This document shows, piece by piece, positions 15,090-22,864 of a stretch of DNA of 26,619 nt. Below the pieces are notes generated by a model, which did not search any database, was not told the DNA's origin, and worked only from the letters and a program-made list of their open reading frames with translations. Each line of letters starts with the position of its first letter. The first letter of the stretch is position 1. The position numbers and the translations under genes were made by a program. Origin of the DNA: an uncultured Lachnospiraceae bacterium (GTDB lineage: Bacteria > Bacillota > Clostridia > Lachnospirales > Lachnospiraceae); NCBI GenBank assembly GCA_934394615.1, contig CAKRRJ010000029.1:1-26619 (forward strand), written 5' to 3'.

Positions 15090-15117
15090 TGCCGATTTGG
15101 AATGCGAAGCATCGGCA
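15090..15117 (+). repeat. Dispersed 28-nt hairpin repeat, copy B
   Basis: TGCCG at 15090-15094 pairs with CGGCA at 15113-15117 around an inner ATGC/GCAT stem with loop GAA. It matches copy A at 6694-6721 at 25 of 28 positions with both stems unchanged. Confidence 0.6.
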
Positions 15118-15122
15118 AAATC

Positions 15123-15157
15123 CAGTTACTGTTTGCACAGCGTGTGAACAGTAACTG
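15123..15157. repeat. 11-bp inverted repeat upstream of the ATP-grasp promoter
   Basis: CAGTTACTGTT (15123-15133) and AACAGTAACTG (15147-15157) are perfectly complementary, and a short CAC/GTG pairing continues inside. The right arm ends 18 bp before the -35 box. Confidence 0.55.
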
Positions 15158-15174
15158 TAAAGTGGCAAATCGAA

Positions 15175-15203
15175 TTGACAAGGAAGGCAAAGTGTTGTAT
15201 ATT
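15175..15203 (+). promoter_or_regulatory. Promoter of the ATP-grasp / M14 operon
   Basis: A consensus TTGACA at 15175-15180 and TATATT at 15198-15203 have a 17-bp spacer; start near 15210. Confidence 0.82.
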
Positions 15204-15214
15204 CTCAGTAAGGT

Positions 15215-15246
15215 AAAGGCGCTGAAGAAAACTTCGGTGCCTTTTT
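15215..15246 (+). terminator. Leader terminator before the ATP-grasp gene
   Basis: AAAGGCGCTGAAG (15215-15227) pairs with CTTCGGTGCCTTT (15232-15244) over 13 bp, including two G-U pairs, around an AAAA loop; the five-T run spans 15242-15246. It lies only a few bases after the expected transcription start and before the ribosome site, so it would limit expression of the operon unless relieved. Confidence 0.75.
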
Positions 15247-15271
15247 GCATATGGGAAAGGAGTGCATGCTG

Positions 15272-16585
15272 ATGAGAGAATTAGTCGACCATATAGAAGG
15301 CATCAACCGGCTGATGGCCAGGTATGGAGTGAAGTTTGGAATTTACAAAAACGGAGAATTTCATGAACAGCTGTTTCCGTTTGATCCGCTGCCGCGGGTG
15401 ATTCCGGCACAGGAATTTTCGTTCCTGGAAAAAGGACTGATCCAGCGTGTTACAGCGTTAAACTGTTTTCTGGAAGATGTTTATCATGGTAGGAAGATCA
15501 TAGCAGACGGCGTGATCCCGGAGGACTTTGCGTTTTCTTCCAAAGGCTATCTGCCACAGTGCGATGGCGTGACACCACCAAAAAAAATCTACAGCCACAT
15601 TTCCGGAATCGATCTGGTGCAGGCGAAAGACGCAAACTGGTACATTCTGGAAGACAATTTGCGTATTCCTTCCGGAGCATCGTACCCTATGATCGCAAGA
15701 GAGCTGACCAGGCGGGCATCTCCGAATACCTTCCGGAACAACCCGGTCGCGGATAACCGCAATTACGCGGAAATGCTGAAATCGGTCATGGATTTTGTCA
15801 ATACCGGCGGCATCAACGTGGTGCTGACACCGGGACGCTACAATGCAGCTTTCTTTGAACATTCTTATCTGGCAGAACGCTCTGGAGCACTCCTCGCAAT
15901 GCCGCAGGATCTTTTTGTGGAGAACAATCACCTGTATTACAGCCAGTACCATGGCAAACCGCTGGAGGTTGGCTGCGTATACCGGAGAATCTCGGATGAG
16001 TATCTAGATCCGCTGACCTTCCTGCCGGAATCCCTGATTGGCGTTCCGGGCATCATGGATGTGTACCGCAGTGGAAACGTAGCGCTGGTCAACGCTCCCG
16101 GAAATGGAGTTGCGGATGATAAGGGCATTTACTATTTTGTTCCGCACATGATCCGCTACTATTTAAAGGAAGAGCCGATTCTGAAGAACGCGCCGACCTA
16201 TCTGGCATTTTATGAGAAAGACCGCACCTACATCCTGGAACATCTGAAAGACCTTGTGGTAAAAGATGTCTCAGAGGCAGGCGGATATGGCGTTGTGTTT
16301 GGAAGAGACCTGACAAAAGAGAAGCTCTCAGAACTTGCAGATCTGATCAAAAGCCAGCCGCGCCGTTTCATTGCGCAGGAAGTGATCGATTTTATCGATC
16401 TGGATATTGTGGAAGGAGATCACGAAGTGCCAAGAAAAGCAGATCTGCGCGCGTTCGTGCTGACTGGAGAGACGACGAAGGTATGGGCGAGCGGCCTGAC
16501 CCGGTTCTCCAGAAATCCGGATTCGTTTGTTGTAAACTCATCTCAGGGAGGAGGATTTAAAGATACATGGGTATTATCTCGGTAG
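15272..16585 (+). CDS. Circularly permuted ATP-grasp protein (COG2308 type)
   Basis: This 437-residue protein belongs to the family of circularly permuted ATP-grasp ligases (DUF404/DUF407). Typical stretches are GVKFGIYKNGEFHEQLFPFD, PRVIPAQEFSFLEKGLIQR, WYILEDNLRIPSGASYP, LVVKDVSEAGGYGVVFG and SSQGGGFKDTWVL. Such enzymes are predicted to form peptide or amide bonds with ATP. The ATG at 15272 is 9 bp after AAAGGAG at 15256-15262. A frame-matched TTG at 15245 falls inside the leader terminator and the ATG at 15266 is too close to the ribosome site. It is the first gene of a five-gene run with overlaps or very short gaps, and its 3' end overlaps the next gene by 19 bp. The substrates are unknown. 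Confidence 0.9.
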   Translation: MRELVDHIEGINRLMARYGVKFGIYKNGEFHEQLFPFDPLPRVIPAQEFSFLEKGLIQRVTALNCFLEDVYHGRKIIADGVIPEDFAFSSKGYLPQCDGVTPPKKIYSHISGIDLVQAKDANWYILEDNLRIPSGASYPMIARELTRRASPNTFRNNPVADNRNYAEMLKSVMDFVNTGGINVVLTPGRYNAAFFEHSYLAERSGALLAMPQDLFVENNHLYYSQYHGKPLEVGCVYRRISDEYLDPLTFLPESLIGVPGIMDVYRSGNVALVNAPGNGVADDKGIYYFVPHMIRYYLKEEPILKNAPTYLAFYEKDRTYILEHLKDLVVKDVSEAGGYGVVFGRDLTKEKLSELADLIKSQPRRFIAQEVIDFIDLDIVEGDHEVPRKADLRAFVLTGETTKVWASGLTRFSRNPDSFVVNSSQGGGFKDTWVLSR

Positions 16586-17238
16586 AAAAATCGGACCATT
16601 TATTCTGGCTTGGCCGCTATACAGAGCGGGTGTTTACCACGCTGAATGCGTTTTTTACATATTACGATAAAATGCTGGACAGCGATCAGGAGGCGTATAA
16701 ACGTTTCTGCGAGCGTCTTTCTATTCCGGACAGTTATAAAGACCAGGAGGATTTTGTGCGAAGCTACCTGTTTTCCAAAGAAGATGGAAATTCGGTTTAC
16801 TGCAGCATGGAGCGTGCTTTTGACAATGCGGTAGTGCTCCGGGATGAACTGAGCAGCAGAACGCTTTCCTATATTCAGCTTGCCTTAGACTGTCTGGACC
16901 GCGGCGCAAAGAGCACGGCGTTTGCCTACGACTTACAGCCGGTGTTGGATTACCTGTTCGCGTTCTGGGGCTGCCTGGACGATAACGTGGAGGATGAGGA
17001 ATGCCGCAATATCATCAAGTGCGGCAAGTATCTGGAACGGCTGGATCTGTATATGAGACTGGATTATCCGTACCGCATGATCGAAAAAGAATATAATAAA
17101 TTTTTAAACCGCTTGCATAAAATCCGGATTGGGTATAATCTGTCAGAGATGGATACGTTAAATGACATCCTGAATATGGGAGAAAACTGGCACGACCGCA
17201 GCCTGGAAGCCGTTGCGGCGCTCTGGAATATCTTTTGA
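16567..17238 (+). CDS. Alpha-E domain protein (COG2307 type), short form
   Basis: The 223-residue, mostly helical protein starts with the alpha-E signature MGIISVEKSDHLFWLGRYTERV and resembles DUF403 proteins, which almost always accompany the circularly permuted ATP-grasp. Many family members are about 300 residues long; this one is shorter but ends normally, with HDRSLEAVAALWNIF. Conserved Trp, Arg, Glu and Asp residues in the family suggest a catalytic or binding role, which is not established. The ATG at 16567 lies inside the end of the preceding gene behind GGGAGGAGG. The next gene follows after 11 bp. Confidence 0.88.
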   Translation: MGIISVEKSDHLFWLGRYTERVFTTLNAFFTYYDKMLDSDQEAYKRFCERLSIPDSYKDQEDFVRSYLFSKEDGNSVYCSMERAFDNAVVLRDELSSRTLSYIQLALDCLDRGAKSTAFAYDLQPVLDYLFAFWGCLDDNVEDEECRNIIKCGKYLERLDLYMRLDYPYRMIEKEYNKFLNRLHKIRIGYNLSEMDTLNDILNMGENWHDRSLEAVAALWNIF

Positions 17239-17249
17239 GGTGACAGATA

Positions 17250-18023
17250 TTGAAGAAACTGCATTTTCATTATAAAATGGATCTGAAGTTTGACAGCAGT
17301 GTGCGGGAACACCATATGGTCTTAAAATGCAGGCCCATGGAAGGACCGGGGCAGAAGCTCCTGTCCTTTTCCTGCCGTACAGACCCGAACGCTCCGCTGT
17401 GTGAGGTCCTGGATGGTTTTGGGAATCACGCGATCTCCTGTGTGATCCGGGAGCCGCATGACCATGTTTCTGTGTGGACGGAGGGAAGCGTTGAGCGGGA
17501 GCGCTTCGGGGATACCTGCTTCCACCCTGTGTATGCTTATCCGTCCGCATATACAGAAGCAGGGGAGGATATGAAGCAGTTTGCGGCAGAGGCTCTTAAG
17601 GGGGCTGGCACCGCAGCCTGTCTGGAGAGGGCCTGTGTGCTGATGGAACGCATGCAGGACCGCATATCTTATGTGCCCGGGGTGACCGGCACAGCGACAA
17701 CCGCGCAGGGAGCGTTCCTTGACGGACGCGGCGTCTGCCAGGATTATGCTCATATCCTCACGGCGCTCTGCCGCTGTTCGGGGATTCCGGCACGTTACGC
17801 AGCCGGGATGATGGTCGGTGAGGGAGCAAGCCATGCGTGGGTGGAAGTGTGGACCGGCAGCGTGTGGACCGGGCTGGATCCTACGCATAACCGCCTGGTG
17901 GATGACCGTTACATTAAGCTGAGCCATGGGCGGGATTTTGCGGATGCCGCGATAGACCGCGGATGCTTTCTGGGCGCAGCCGGTCAGCAGCAGACAATCT
18001 ATATAAAGGTGGACGAAAAGTGA
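17250..18023 (+). CDS. Transglutaminase-like cysteine peptidase (COG1305 type)
   Basis: The 257-residue protein has an N-terminal beta domain (about 1-85) and a transglutaminase core. The Cys-His-Asp triad is visible: Cys in GVCQDYAHI (about 163), His in SHAWVEVW (about 194) and Asp in LDPTHN (about 209). In this genomic context the family is predicted to hydrolyse or transfer peptide bonds made by the ATP-grasp partner. The start is TTG at 17250 after GAGGTGA; this keeps the N-terminal strand MKKLHFHYKMDLKFDSS typical of the family. There is no signal peptide, so it acts in the cytoplasm. The stop overlaps the next start by 4 bp. Confidence 0.9.
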   Translation: MKKLHFHYKMDLKFDSSVREHHMVLKCRPMEGPGQKLLSFSCRTDPNAPLCEVLDGFGNHAISCVIREPHDHVSVWTEGSVERERFGDTCFHPVYAYPSAYTEAGEDMKQFAAEALKGAGTAACLERACVLMERMQDRISYVPGVTGTATTAQGAFLDGRGVCQDYAHILTALCRCSGIPARYAAGMMVGEGASHAWVEVWTGSVWTGLDPTHNRLVDDRYIKLSHGRDFADAAIDRGCFLGAAGQQQTIYIKVDEK

Positions 18024-18973
18024 AACACGATGATATGATAAAAACAGTGACAGAAGTAGGACTTGCTGTCGATGAAAAGCTCAGGATCTTAAAGCATGTG
18101 ATCGAGCCGGAGCAGAAGACCGGAAAGGAAAAGCGGATCTGTGTGGTGACCGGCACGCACGGAGACGAGTTGGAAGGCCAGTACGTGTGCTATGAGTTAA
18201 ACCGGATCATAAAAGAGCACAAAGAACATTTAAAAGGCATTGTAGAGATCTACCCGGCATTAAATCCCCTGGGAGTGGATTCCATATCCCGGGGTATTCC
18301 TATGTTTGACCTGGATATGAACCGGATCTTTCCAGGAAACGAGGAAGGGTCTGTTGCAGAGCATGTGGCGGCAAAAATCGTGGAAGATATCGCGGGAGCG
18401 GATCTCTGTATCGATATCCATGCCAGCAATATCTTCCTGCGGGAGATTCCGCAGGCACGCGTCAATGTCAATACAAAAGAAACCCTGCTGCCATTTGCAA
18501 CCAGGCTGAATCTGGATTTTGTCTGGGTTCATGCGGCCGCAACGGTACTGGAATCCACACTGGCGCACAGCCTGAACGCGATTGGCGTTCCGACCGTCGT
18601 TGTGGAGATGGGCGTTGGCATGCGTATTACGGAGAGCTTCTGCCATCAGCTCACAGACGGCATTTTCTGCGTCATGAAGGATATGGGAATCTGGGATGGC
18701 GATGTGATCGAGCCGAAAACCCCGATCGTTTCCGAGGATGGAGAAGTCGGATTCCTGAATGCGGAACATCCGGGAATCTTTGTCCCGTGTGTGGAACACT
18801 GGAAAAATGTGGAAGAAGGACAGCTGATTGGAAGAATTTTAAATCCGCTGACCGGAGACGTGGAACAGGAGGTAAAAGCGCCGATTCATGGAATGCTCTT
18901 TACCCTGCGGGAGTATCCGGTGGTGTCCTGCGGATCCCTGATCGCACGGGTACTGGGAGGTGATTACCATTGA
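18020..18973 (+). CDS. M14/AspA-AstE-type zinc hydrolase (succinylglutamate desuccinylase/aspartoacylase family)
   Basis: This protein of 317 residues keeps the metal site of the aspartoacylase/AstE branch of M14 metallopeptidases: His47 and Glu50 in GTHGDE, His134 in DIHAS, and Glu196 in VVVEMG as likely general base. The C-terminal domain (about 235-317) is a small barrel of the kind found in this family. It should cut an amide bond, releasing an acyl group or a C-terminal residue. The start is GTG at 18020, overlapping the previous stop (GTGA). An in-frame ATG at 17963 lies well inside the transglutaminase gene and lacks a ribosome site. The next gene is a related copy that starts in the same kind of overlap. 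Confidence 0.87.
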   Translation: MKHDDMIKTVTEVGLAVDEKLRILKHVIEPEQKTGKEKRICVVTGTHGDELEGQYVCYELNRIIKEHKEHLKGIVEIYPALNPLGVDSISRGIPMFDLDMNRIFPGNEEGSVAEHVAAKIVEDIAGADLCIDIHASNIFLREIPQARVNVNTKETLLPFATRLNLDFVWVHAAATVLESTLAHSLNAIGVPTVVVEMGVGMRITESFCHQLTDGIFCVMKDMGIWDGDVIEPKTPIVSEDGEVGFLNAEHPGIFVPCVEHWKNVEEGQLIGRILNPLTGDVEQEVKAPIHGMLFTLREYPVVSCGSLIARVLGGDYH

Positions 18974-19905
18974 GAAAAGAAAAAATATTCACACTGGAAA
19001 ACTGCTACCGCGATGACATGGATGTCTATGGATTCCATTTCGGAAAAGGAGAGAAATCTGCCTGTATCGTGGGAGCCATGCGCGGAAACGAAGTGCAGCA
19101 GCTTTACATCTGCTCCCAGCTGGTGAAAGCGCTAAAAGAGCTGGAAGAAAAGGGAGCCATCGTGCACGATAACGAGATCCTGGTGATTCCGTCTGTCAAC
19201 CACAGTTCCATGAACATCGGAAAGCGTTTCTGGGCAACAGACAATACTGATATCAACCGCATGTTTCCGGGGTACAACGCGGGAGAAACCACACAGCGGA
19301 TCGCGGCCGGTGTTTTTGAGGCAATCCAGGGCTATAACTACGGAATCCAATTTACCAGCTTTTATCTGCCGGGAGATTTTGTGCCCCATGTGCGGATGAT
19401 GGATACCGGATATCAGAATGTGAGCCTTGCCAACCTGTTCGGTCTTCCCTATGTGGTAGTCCGGCAGCCGCAGCCAATCGATACGGCGACCCTGAATTAT
19501 AACTGGCAGATCTGGAACACGAATGCGTTTTCCGTTTACACAAGCGCCACCGCGCAGATCGATGAGCGGGCAGCCCGCATGGCGGTTGCGTCGGTGCTCC
19601 GTTTCCTTACCCGCATGGGAATTTTGCGCTACACCAGCCACAGCGGTTACATTGCCAGCGTTATAAGGGAGAGCGATCTGACCAATGTGAAAAATGATCT
19701 TCCGGGCATTTACCGCAGGCATGTGGAACCGGGCCAGGAAGTACACCGGGGAGAAGTTCTGGCTTCCATCATTGATCCGTTAGAGGGCGAGACGATCAGC
19801 CAGATCCTGTCGCCGACGGATGGAATCATCTTTTTTTCCTATCATGAGCCGACCGTTATGGAAGGGACGATCATTTTTAAGATCATCCGCCGGCTGCATG
19901 AATGA
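18970..19905 (+). CDS. AspA/AstE-like paralogue without zinc ligands, probable pseudoenzyme
   Basis: The 311-residue protein aligns with the preceding hydrolase (GNEVQQLYICSQLVKAL, TDINRMFPG, and C-terminal GEVLASIIDPLEGE like GRILNPLTGD) but the active site is gone. The HGDE motif is RGNE (Arg38, Glu41), the DIHAS position reads IQFTS (Phe128 in place of His), and the catalytic Glu region VVVEMG is VVVRQP. The surrounding fold motifs remain, so the gene looks maintained and not decaying. It starts with TTG at 18970 behind GGGAGGTGA, overlapping the previous stop by 4 bp, which implies equal expression. A regulatory or heteromer partner is the likely role. A different metal-free activity cannot be excluded. 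Confidence 0.82.
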   Translation: MRKEKIFTLENCYRDDMDVYGFHFGKGEKSACIVGAMRGNEVQQLYICSQLVKALKELEEKGAIVHDNEILVIPSVNHSSMNIGKRFWATDNTDINRMFPGYNAGETTQRIAAGVFEAIQGYNYGIQFTSFYLPGDFVPHVRMMDTGYQNVSLANLFGLPYVVVRQPQPIDTATLNYNWQIWNTNAFSVYTSATAQIDERAARMAVASVLRFLTRMGILRYTSHSGYIASVIRESDLTNVKNDLPGIYRRHVEPGQEVHRGEVLASIIDPLEGETISQILSPTDGIIFFSYHEPTVMEGTIIFKIIRRLHE

Positions 19906-19910
19906 TCCGG

Positions 19911-19960
19911 ACAGACGCGTCTGTGGCGCGCCTTCGGATACTGCAGGAATCGCGTCCTGC
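19911..19960. repeat. Two short inverted repeats between the operon and the MATE gene
   Basis: ACAGACGCGTCTGT (19911-19924) is a perfect 14-bp palindrome, and GCAGGA/TCCTGC (19943-19948 with 19955-19960) forms a 6-bp hairpin. Neither has a T run, so termination here is uncertain; one could be a regulator site for the MATE gene. Confidence 0.4.
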
Positions 19961-19994
19961 GAAACAAATGAGGTATTGAGGGGAATTTTATATC

Positions 19995-21344
19995 ATGAAA
20001 CAGGATCTGACAAAGGGGCCGATCACAAAAACGCTGCTGTGGTTTGCGCTTCCCATGACACTGGGAAACCTTCTGCAGCAGTTTTATACTATTGCCGATA
20101 CACTGATCATCGGGCGGTTTGTTGGGGCAGACGCGTTGGCGGCTGTGGGGTCATCCTATACGCTGATGACGTTTCTGACCTCCATTCTTCTGGGCCTTTC
20201 CATGGGAAGCGGCGTGGCGGTCTCCATTGCGTACGGAAAGAATGACACAGACCGGCTGAAGGAAAATGTCTTTTTATCCTTTGCCGGAATTGCCCTGGCG
20301 GCGTTTCTGTTAAGCCTGATTGCTTTTGGCGGAATTGACGGCATCCTGAGCATTCTGCAGGTTCCGGTTGAGATACGCAGTCTGATGAAACGCTATCTTC
20401 TGGTGATCTTTGCGGGAATTGGCGGAACCTTTCTCTACAATTATTTTTCCTGCATTCTGCGGGCTGTGGGAAATTCTGTGGCACCGCTGTGGTTTCTTGG
20501 ATTTTCCGCCGGCCTTAATATTGTGCTGGATCTTCTGTTTGTTCTGGGCTTTCACTGGGGCGTGTGGGGAGCCGGTTTCGCGACCAGCATTTCCCAGTGG
20601 CTGTCCGGGATCGGACTTTTTGTGTATGCGCTCCTGCGCGTGCCGGAACTTCGGGTAGAGCAGAAACACATGCGCTGGAACCGTCAGACAGCCGGAAATC
20701 TCTGCAGCCTTTCTGTGATCACCAGCGCGCAGCAGTCGATCATGAATTTTGGCATTCTGATGGTGCAGGGACGCGTCAACAGTTTTGGCCCTGCGGTTAT
20801 GGCGGCGTTTGCGGCAGCGGTCAAGATAGATTCCTTTGCCTATATGCCGGTGCAGGACTTCGGAAACGCGTTCTCTACGTTTATCGCGCAGAACTATGGC
20901 GCAAATAAGGGAGAGCGCATCCGGACCGGAATCCGCAGCGCCGTGCGCACCAGCATGCTGTTTGGTGTGTTAGTCAGTGCGGTGGTCTGCATCTTTGCGC
21001 GTCCGCTCATGCAGATCTTTGTCGGGAATGAAGAGGTGGAAATTTTGCGGATCGGAGCGGAATATCTTCGGATCGAGGGCGCATTCTACTGCCTGATCGG
21101 TTTGTTGTTTTTGCTGTACGGCTTTTTCCGTGCCATTGAAAAGCCGGGCATGTCGGTCGTGCTCACAGTGATCTCGCTGGGGCTTCGCGTGCTGCTTGCC
21201 TATGCGCTCTCCGCAGTTCCGGCGCTCGGTGTGACGGGCATCTGGGTATCGATTCCGATCGGCTGGCTGATCGCGGACATTACCGGCGTGATCCCAATGT
21301 GGAAATTTTACCGGGAACGCTGTGGTATGCTAAAACAGCCATAA
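19995..21344 (+). CDS. MATE-family multidrug/organic cation efflux transporter
   Basis: This protein of 449 residues is a twelve-helix transporter of the multidrug and toxin extrusion family, driven by Na+ or H+. Typical stretches are the N-terminal ITKTLLWFALPMTLGNLLQQ with IADTLIIGRFVGADALAAVG, the mirrored second half (VMAAFAAAVKIDSFAYMP, FIAQNYGANKGERIR) and the closing YRERCGMLKQP. A GAGGGG site lies upstream of the ATG. The substrate cannot be told from sequence. It is on the same strand as the ATP-grasp operon with a gap of 89 bp and no clear terminator, so it might export a product of that operon; this is only a possibility. Confidence 0.93.
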   Translation: MKQDLTKGPITKTLLWFALPMTLGNLLQQFYTIADTLIIGRFVGADALAAVGSSYTLMTFLTSILLGLSMGSGVAVSIAYGKNDTDRLKENVFLSFAGIALAAFLLSLIAFGGIDGILSILQVPVEIRSLMKRYLLVIFAGIGGTFLYNYFSCILRAVGNSVAPLWFLGFSAGLNIVLDLLFVLGFHWGVWGAGFATSISQWLSGIGLFVYALLRVPELRVEQKHMRWNRQTAGNLCSLSVITSAQQSIMNFGILMVQGRVNSFGPAVMAAFAAAVKIDSFAYMPVQDFGNAFSTFIAQNYGANKGERIRTGIRSAVRTSMLFGVLVSAVVCIFARPLMQIFVGNEEVEILRIGAEYLRIEGAFYCLIGLLFLLYGFFRAIEKPGMSVVLTVISLGLRVLLAYALSAVPALGVTGIWVSIPIGWLIADITGVIPMWKFYRERCGMLKQP

Positions 21345-21389
21345 GTCCCGGTATCTGGTTTGGAAAATAAAAAGAGAGGAGAATGCCCC

Positions 21390-21869
21390 ATGGCTGTTCC
21401 GTTTACGACGCTGTGTTATCTTGAGAAGGATGGAAAATATCTGATGCTTCACCGCACGGCGAAAAAGAACGATATGAATAAAGATAAATGGATCGGCGTG
21501 GGCGGTCATTTCGAGCAGGATGAAAGTCCGGAAGAATGTCTGCTCCGTGAGGTGCGGGAGGAGACCGGATACACGCTTACATCCTGGAAATTCCGCGGGC
21601 TGGTTACGTTTGTGTCCGGCGATGGCGAGACAGAGTATATGTCTCTGTTTACTGCAGATGGCTTTACCGGTACTCCGATCCCCTGCAGTGAGGGAGAACT
21701 GGAATGGGTAGAGAAAGAGAATGTGCTGAAGTTAAACATCTGGGAGGGTGATAAGGTCTTTTTGAAACTGCTGAATGAGGAAAATGAGTTTTTCTCCCTG
21801 AAACTGGTTTATGACGGACACGGCGGCCTGGTGTCCGCGGTCCTGAATGGAAAACCGCTTCCTGTTTAG
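21390..21869 (+). CDS. NUDIX hydrolase (8-oxo-dGTP diphosphatase-like)
   Basis: The 159-residue protein contains a complete NUDIX box (about 30-54: GHFEQDESPEECLLREVREE followed by TGY), which binds Mg2+ and cleaves nucleoside diphosphate linkages. Length and the N-terminal FTTLCYLEKDGKYLMLHR resemble MutT-type 8-oxo-dGTP diphosphatases of Firmicutes. The ATG at 21390, 8 bp after AGAGGAGA, is preferred over an in-frame TTG at 21360 that has no ribosome site. It follows the MATE gene by 45 bp and ends inside the loop of a shared terminator. The true nucleotide substrate is uncertain. Confidence 0.92.
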   Translation: MAVPFTTLCYLEKDGKYLMLHRTAKKNDMNKDKWIGVGGHFEQDESPEECLLREVREETGYTLTSWKFRGLVTFVSGDGETEYMSLFTADGFTGTPIPCSEGELEWVEKENVLKLNIWEGDKVFLKLLNEENEFFSLKLVYDGHGGLVSAVLNGKPLPV

Positions 21870-21879
21870 AAGCGGTTTT
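21851..21879. terminator. Bidirectional terminator shared by the NUDIX and YihY genes
   Basis: AAAACCGCTT (21851-21860) pairs with AAGCGGTTTT (21870-21879). The loop carries both stop codons: TAG of the NUDIX gene (21867-21869) and TAA of the minus-strand gene (21868-21866). Confidence 0.85.
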
Positions 21880-22702
21880 GTGACAAAATATGTTCCCGGT
21901 TCAAAAATCCGTTTAATTCTGCGCCAATGAAGAGGATGCAGATACAGATGTAGAGCCACAACATCAGAAGAACAATGGCTGTCAGACTTCCGTACATGTA
22001 GGAAAAATTGCTGAAATGTGTAAAGTAAATAGAAAAGGCATAGGAAAATGCCAGCCATCCGACCGCGGTAAAGACAGCTCCAGGAAGCTGCTGCCGCGGT
22101 TTCTGTTTTCTGGAGGGAACGATGGTGTAGAGTCCCACGAACGTCAGTAAAAATATTGCCAGCGCAAACAATGAGCGCAGGCTGATGATGAGGCTGGCAG
22201 CAGGCGCGAACACCGGGAGAAAGCGAAACAGCAGACGCTCAATGTTCTTGCCGAAGATGAGGAGCACCAGTGACATGACGCACACCAGCATGAAAAGCAG
22301 CGTGTAGAGGGAGCAGAGCAGACGCTGGAGTACATAATTGCGGTGCTTAAAATCCCCGTAAATGCGGTTTAAGCCCCGCTCAATCCCAAGCATACCCTTG
22401 GAGGCGGACCAGAGCGCGGTCAGCGCGGTCACGGAAAGGATGGTTCCAGGTGACTTGATATAGAGGTCATCCACAATGCTCACAACCAGGGAATGCAGCA
22501 TTTTTGGCATGATCCGCACCATGACGGACAGAAGGTCTGATTTCCCCACGTTCGGCAGAAACTGGATGAGCGTCAGCAGAAGCATGATAAAAGGGAAAAA
22601 CGCGGTTACAATAAAAAAAGATGCCTGCGCCGCATATACGGTGATCTCATCTTTTGCGCATCGGTCCCATATGTGTTTGCAGTGAAAGAAAAAAGCGATC
22701 AT
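21866..22702 (-). CDS. YihY/BrkB-family inner membrane protein
   Basis: The 278-residue protein has about six hydrophobic helices and family stretches such as YAAQASFFIVTAFFPFIMLL, SKGMLGIERGLNRIYG, and the C-terminal YGSLTAIVLLMLWLYICICI and GAELN. The family (formerly called RNase BN by mistake) has no settled function; transport or envelope roles are proposed. I start it at 22702 since the minus-strand promoter at 22765-22737 would begin transcription near 22730 and AAGGA precedes this ATG; the longer frame from 22765 overlaps the promoter. It ends tail-to-tail with the NUDIX gene. Confidence 0.9.
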   Translation of the reverse strand: MIAFFFHCKHIWDRCAKDEITVYAAQASFFIVTAFFPFIMLLLTLIQFLPNVGKSDLLSVMVRIMPKMLHSLVVSIVDDLYIKSPGTILSVTALTALWSASKGMLGIERGLNRIYGDFKHRNYVLQRLLCSLYTLLFMLVCVMSLVLLIFGKNIERLLFRFLPVFAPAASLIISLRSLFALAIFLLTFVGLYTIVPSRKQKPRQQLPGAVFTAVGWLAFSYAFSIYFTHFSNFSYMYGSLTAIVLLMLWLYICICILFIGAELNGFLNREHILSQNRF

Positions 22703-22736
22703 GGAGAGTCCGTCCTTGTTGATAATTCTTAAAATG

Positions 22737-22765
22737 ATAGTAACATGAGCGAAGCAAAATAGCAA
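22737..22765 (-). promoter_or_regulatory. Promoter of the yihY-like gene
   Basis: On the minus strand TTGCTA (22765-22760) and TACTAT (22742-22737) have a 17-bp spacer; transcription would start near 22730. Confidence 0.65.
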
Positions 22766-22778
22766 GCCGCATTCTTTG

Positions 22779-22807
22779 TTGTTGTAAGCAGAAAAACGTG
22801 TTATAAT
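22779..22807 (+). promoter_or_regulatory. Promoter of the ABC exporter operon
   Basis: TTGTTG (22779-22784) and a consensus TATAAT (22802-22807) have a 17-bp spacer. The start would be near 22814, so an ATG at that position would be leaderless and the ATG at 22865 is preferred. Confidence 0.75.
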
Positions 22808-22864
22808 ATAAAAATGTGTTTTATGAAATACAAAACGAAAACCGAAGAAACCGGGAGGTTTAAC

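Noticed and set aside
15059..15250. Minus-strand 75-codon frame upstream of the ATP-grasp gene
   Set aside because: It is made of the inverted repeats and promoter elements; similar spurious proteins arise from such repeats.
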